A stretch of 17,492 bases of DNA. Origin: VFJJ01 sp031362415. GTDB lineage: Bacteria > Actinomycetota > Acidimicrobiia > IMCC26256 > VFJJ01. The notes under the pieces are model-generated. The model had not been told where the DNA came from, did not search any database, and saw nothing but the letters and a program-made list of their open reading frames with translations. Shown in pieces: positions 14,886 to 17,492 of this stretch. How positions within the stretch are numbered: the first letter of the stretch is position 1; the number at the start of each line of letters is the position of its first letter. The stretch spans positions 1 to 17,492 of the forward strand of contig JANLSK010000009.1 in the NCBI GenBank assembly GCA_031362415.1, in the 5' to 3' direction. The position numbers and the translations under genes are program-made.

Positions 14886-15003
14886 CGGGTCCGATGATGG
14901 AGCCAGCAGCAGCGACGACCGGGAGGAGTGCCTACGTGAGCACCGGGTCCGCAGCGGAGGATGGTCCGCCGCGTTGAGTGGCGGGTCCCGTTCATCGGAC
15001 CCG
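14886..15003. repeat. 12-base perfect inverted repeat, arms 94 bases apart
   Basis: CGGGTCCGATGA at 14886-14897 is mirrored exactly by TCATCGGACCCG at 14992-15003. The interval carries no recognisable gene. It could be the ends of a very small mobile or miniature element, but I see no flanking target duplication. Confidence 0.45.
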
Positions 15004-15140
15004 CGTTGTTGTTGAGCCCCGCCCGTCATCTCGTCTACCTGGCCTTGATGGCCGCCCAGTGCCCGGCACGGCCGGACCAGAGCACGGCGGCCCCCTCCAC
15101 GGCTACGGGACGGTGACGGCCGGGTTGGTTCTCACCAGCG

Positions 15141-15181
15141 AGAGGGCGGTTCCCTTTTTGTCACATGGGGAACCGCCCTCT
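15141..15181 (-). terminator. Strong hairpin downstream of the aldo/keto reductase, probable terminator
   Basis: A perfect 14-base stem (15141-15154 with 15168-15181; arm AGAGGGCGGTTCCC) encloses a 13-base loop that begins with TTTTT. It lies 84 bases past the stop of the minus-strand aldo/keto reductase, between convergent transcription units. No U-run follows the stem on either strand, so it would be a U-less or bidirectional terminator, which is common in high-GC actinobacteria. Confidence 0.55.
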
Positions 15182-15265
15182 TGGCGTTTGCTGGCGTCCG
15201 CCACCTCCGTTCTTTGCCTGCAGGTCCGCGCCGGGCGCGGAGCCGTACACAAAGAACGGGCGAGG

Positions 15266-16279
15266 TCAGCTCCGGCGGCGGGCTTCGGGGGTGAGCGACG
15301 GGGGATCCCAACCGTCGTCGCGGGGGTTGAGGGTGACACCCGGGGGCACGAGCCCGTCGATGCGATCGAGCAGGTCGGCATCGAGGCGCACCTCGGCGGC
15401 TCCGAGGAGCTGCTCGAGCTGATCGAGGGTGCGGATGCCGATGATCGCCGACGTGACCGCCGGATGCGCCAGGGTGAACGCCAAGGCCATGTGGGCCAAG
15501 GAGATCCCGGCCTCGGCGGCGATGGCAGAGAGCTCGTCGACCAGGGTGAGCTTGTGCTCGTTACCGGCATCGAAGTGCTCGCCGTTGGTCGCGGCTCGCG
15601 AATCAGACGGCGCCGCGACCCCACGCCGGTACTTGCCCGTGAGCCAGCCGCCCTGCAACGGGCTCCACACCAGAACGCCCATACCCAGCCGGGCGCACGT
15701 GGGGAGCACGTCGCGCTCGATGCGCCGGGTGAAGATGGAGTACGGCGGCTGCTCGCTCCGGAACCGCTCGTGACCGCGTGTCTCGGACCGCCACCAGGCG
15801 TCGACCAGGTACGCCGCGGGGAACGTGGACGTGCCCAACGCGAGCACCTTGCCCTGATGGACGAGATCCGACAACGCCGACATGGTCTCGTCGAGATCGG
15901 TCGCCGGATCGGGCCGGTGCACCTGGTACAGGTCGATGCGGTCGGTCTGCAGACGGCGCAGGCTGTCCTCGACCGCCCGGATGATCCATCGCCGGGAGTT
16001 TCCCCGCATGTTGATGTCGTCACCCATGCCGTTGTGGAACTTCGTGGCCAGCACCACGTCGTCGCGCCGACCCCTCAGCGCCCGTCCGACGATCTCCTCC
16101 GACTGGCCGTTGGCGTACACGTCGGCCGTGTCGACGGTGTTGATGCCGGCGTCGAGCGCGTGGTGCACGATGCGCACGCAGTCGTCGTGGTCGCGATTGC
16201 CCCACGCGCCCAGCACCATCGTCCCGAGCGTGAGCGTGCTCACCCTGACCCCGCTGGCAGCCAGAACCCGGTATTCCAC
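15266..16279 (-). CDS. Aldo/keto reductase
   Basis: A 337-residue NADPH-dependent oxidoreductase with an (alpha/beta)8 barrel. The catalytic tetrad is visible as D50 and Y55 (VDTADVYANGQSE), K80 (LATKFHNG) and H121 (LYQVHRPD). The cofactor-phosphate region is SAIIGIRTLDQLEQLL near residue 265-280. The length fits the bacterial Tas/YajO/general-stress-69 group. The start is a GTG at 16277-16279 with GGAGAG about 5 bases before it. It lies 85 bases downstream of the DUF2867 oxidoreductase on the same strand and may share its transcript, unless the small hairpin at 16336-16364 separates them. The aldehyde or ketone substrate is unknown. The Arg/Pro-rich C terminus is not conserved in the family as far as I know. 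Confidence 0.9.
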   Translation of the reverse strand: MEYRVLAASGVRVSTLTLGTMVLGAWGNRDHDDCVRIVHHALDAGINTVDTADVYANGQSEEIVGRALRGRRDDVVLATKFHNGMGDDINMRGNSRRWIIRAVEDSLRRLQTDRIDLYQVHRPDPATDLDETMSALSDLVHQGKVLALGTSTFPAAYLVDAWWRSETRGHERFRSEQPPYSIFTRRIERDVLPTCARLGMGVLVWSPLQGGWLTGKYRRGVAAPSDSRAATNGEHFDAGNEHKLTLVDELSAIAAEAGISLAHMALAFTLAHPAVTSAIIGIRTLDQLEQLLGAAEVRLDADLLDRIDGLVPPGVTLNPRDDGWDPPSLTPEARRRS

Positions 16280-16335
16280 GGCGCTCTCCGATCACACCCG
16301 CGAGCAATGTCTCGGACGAAAGGTAGTCGTCGCTG

Positions 16336-16364
16336 GGGCACGAGGTAGGTGCCTTGCCGTGCCC
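16336..16364 (-). terminator. Weak hairpin just after the DUF2867 oxidoreductase stop
   Basis: Seven-base arms GGGCACG (16336-16342) and CGTGCCC (16358-16364) with a 15-base loop lie directly against the stop codon of the upstream minus-strand gene. No U-tract follows. It could attenuate transcription into the aldo/keto reductase gene; the short stem makes this uncertain. Confidence 0.25.
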
Positions 16365-17492
16365 TCAGGACTCGGTCGCGCCGGCTGTCTCGGCTGTCTC
16401 GGCCTTCTCGACGAGTCGCTGCGCCAAGCGCTGCCAGATGACCTTGTGGAACGGGAGGAGGAGCCACCAGTAGGCCCGGCCGGCGACGCCGCGAGGATGA
16501 AAGCGGGCGAGCTGGCGGAAGGTGGTGGTGCCGTCGTCGGCGTTCGGGACGATGCGCCATTCCAGCCAGGCATCGCCGGGAACCTTCATCTCGGCTCGGA
16601 GTCGGAGCAGGCCGGGACGGTCGTGATCCTCGACACGGAAGAAGTCGAGGGCGTCGCCCACTCGGAGGGCGTCAGGATGGCGGCGACCCCGACGCATGCC
16701 CACGCCGCCGACGAGCTTGTCGAGGACACCTCGGAGCTCCCACAGCGGGTCGGCGACATACCAGCCGCGGGCGCCACCGATGCCCGAGACCGCCGCAAAG
16801 AGTTGGGCGGGGCTGGCCGTGCTCACGAGCTCCTGGCGATCCTCGTACACGGTGGCACCGGCCCAGTCGGGGTCCTGGGGCATCGGCGCGGCCGGGGTGG
16901 TGGTGCGGGCGCTGTCCATCCAGCTCGTGGTGAGCTCGGGTTCGTGCACAACGGCAAGAGCGTGCTCGATGGCCTCATCGAGGGTGGAGGTCGTGTGATC
17001 GATCACCCGATGGATGTCGCGCTCGGGATGCACGACGACATCGTTGATCAGGCTGTCGACGAGTGGCCGAGCCAAGCCGTACGGGAGCGGCGTCACCAGG
17101 TTGACCCAGTGCGATGAGAGGCGAGGAGTGAGGAGGGGAACGGGAATGATGAGTCGTCGACGGAGCCCGGCGATCGCGGCGTAGCGGTCCATCATGTCGC
17201 GATATGTCACCACGTCGGGCCCCCCGACCTCGAAGATCTCGCTGCGATCAGAGGGCCGGTCGATGATGGCAACGAGATGGTGCAGGACATCGGCGATGGC
17301 GATCGGCTGGCAGAGGGTCTTGGTGACCCACCGTGGGCAGATCATGGCAGGCAAGACATCGGTGAGGTTGCGGAGCATCTCGAACGATGCGCTCCCCGAA
17401 CCGATGATGACGGCTGCTCGGAGCTCGGTCACGGTCACCGCGCCCGCCGCGAGAATCCGACCCACCTCGTGTCGGCTGGCGAGATGGTTCGA
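16365..17492 (-). CDS. NAD(P)-binding SDR-type oxidoreductase with C-terminal DUF2867 domain; 5' end outside window
   Basis: The last 375 or so residues of a two-domain protein. The N-terminal part is the second half of an atypical (NmrA-like) short-chain dehydrogenase fold: HLASRHEVGRILAAG, TELRAAVIIGSGSASFEMLR, CPRWVTKTLCQPIAIADV and FEVGGPDVVTYRDMM. The nucleotide-binding GxxGxxG motif would lie beyond the window. From about residue 210 the DUF2867 domain follows (ARGWYVADPLWELRGVLDKLVGG, FFRVEDHD, WLEWRI, FHPRGVAGRAYWWLLLPFH). The frame remains open to base 17492, and the GTG at 17463-17465 is an internal valine, not the start. Proteins of this kind are common in actinobacteria but their reaction is not established. 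It probably heads the unit that includes the aldo/keto reductase. Confidence 0.88.
   Translation of the reverse strand, partial: SNHLASRHEVGRILAAGAVTVTELRAAVIIGSGSASFEMLRNLTDVLPAMICPRWVTKTLCQPIAIADVLHHLVAIIDRPSDRSEIFEVGGPDVVTYRDMMDRYAAIAGLRRRLIIPVPLLTPRLSSHWVNLVTPLPYGLARPLVDSLINDVVVHPERDIHRVIDHTTSTLDEAIEHALAVVHEPELTTSWMDSARTTTPAAPMPQDPDWAGATVYEDRQELVSTASPAQLFAAVSGIGGARGWYVADPLWELRGVLDKLVGGVGMRRGRRHPDALRVGDALDFFRVEDHDRPGLLRLRAEMKVPGDAWLEWRIVPNADDGTTTFRQLARFHPRGVAGRAYWWLLLPFHKVIWQRLAQRLVEKAETAETAGATES

Larger units (their letters stand above)
14580..15003. repeat. Cluster of CGGGTCC heptamers
   Basis: Exact CGGGTCC copies start at 14580, 14683, 14843, 14886, 14944 and 14982, with one inverted copy at 14997-15003. 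Spacing is irregular (roughly 40-160 bases). In a by-eye scan I noticed only one other copy in the window, at 7080 inside permease 2. Function unknown. Confidence 0.4.
14424..15265. other. 842-base gap without an intact gene
   Basis: No frame here is both long and protein-like. The stretch holds a Kelch-like relic (14497-14676), seven CGGGTCC heptamers, a 16-base palindrome (14745-14760), a 12-base inverted repeat (14886-14897 / 14992-15003) and a strong hairpin (15141-15181). Two tiny open frames, 14894-14977 (27 codons) and 14961-15116 (51 codons), occur near a GGAGGA at 14922-14927, but neither resembles a known protein. They could be pieces of one frameshifted gene or chance. The gap separates the plus-strand operon from the convergent minus-strand genes. 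Confidence 0.6.

Noticed and set aside
14978..16348. 456-codon plus-strand open frame opposite the aldo/keto reductase
   Set aside because: The minus strand encodes a complete aldo/keto reductase with its catalytic tetrad, so this is a shadow; it also crosses the hairpin at 15141-15181.

Overview
The window is high-GC DNA with densely packed genes, many of them overlapping by ATGA, GTGTGA or TGATG junctions. The substrate-binding lipoprotein has an AAC lipobox followed by an Asp-run and a Thr/Ala/Pro-rich linker. An exact match to the KstR operator pattern and a Kelch-like fragment (VWTG...WGG) are also present. Together these suggest a high-GC actinobacterium, most plausibly of the Acidimicrobiia type; the lineage is an inference from style, not from a marker gene. 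The sequence looks like a chromosomal catabolic or accessory region. I see no tRNA, rRNA, CRISPR array, insertion sequence or phage gene.

Layout. (1) 1-1921, plus strand: the 3' end of a CaiC-like acyl-CoA synthetase, translationally coupled to a Rieske non-heme iron oxygenase alpha subunit. (2) 1978-7133, plus strand: a KstR-type palindromic operator in front of a complete four-gene BMP-family ABC importer (lipoprotein, double ATPase, two permeases). (3) 7268-10332, plus strand: a two-gene signalling unit. It encodes a fused response regulator / glutaredoxin-like / thioredoxin-reductase-like flavoprotein with no cysteines, and a histidine kinase with an N-terminal cNMP-binding-like sensor domain. 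(4) 10370-14423, plus strand: a compact operon of a quinone-oxidoreductase-like MDR enzyme, a SAM-dependent O-methyltransferase, a small glyoxalase/VOC protein and a metal-dependent amidohydrolase. (5) 14424-15265: a long stretch without an intact gene that holds a Kelch-like relic, a cluster of CGGGTCC heptamers, two inverted repeats and a strong hairpin. (6) 15266-17492, minus strand: an aldo/keto reductase and the 3' part of an NAD(P)-binding DUF2867 oxidoreductase that runs off the window.

How the parts may work together. The importer would bring in a small polar solute; characterised BMP systems carry nucleosides. The synthetase/oxygenase pair and the MDR-methyltransferase-VOC-amidohydrolase operon look like catabolic or tailoring enzymes, but the substrate cannot be read from the sequence. 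The KstR-type operator hints that the importer is switched with steroid or related lipid catabolism. The most unusual component is the phosphorelay in region 3: the response regulator's output is a flavin oxidoreductase rather than a DNA-binding domain, and both of its redox-fold domains lack cysteine.
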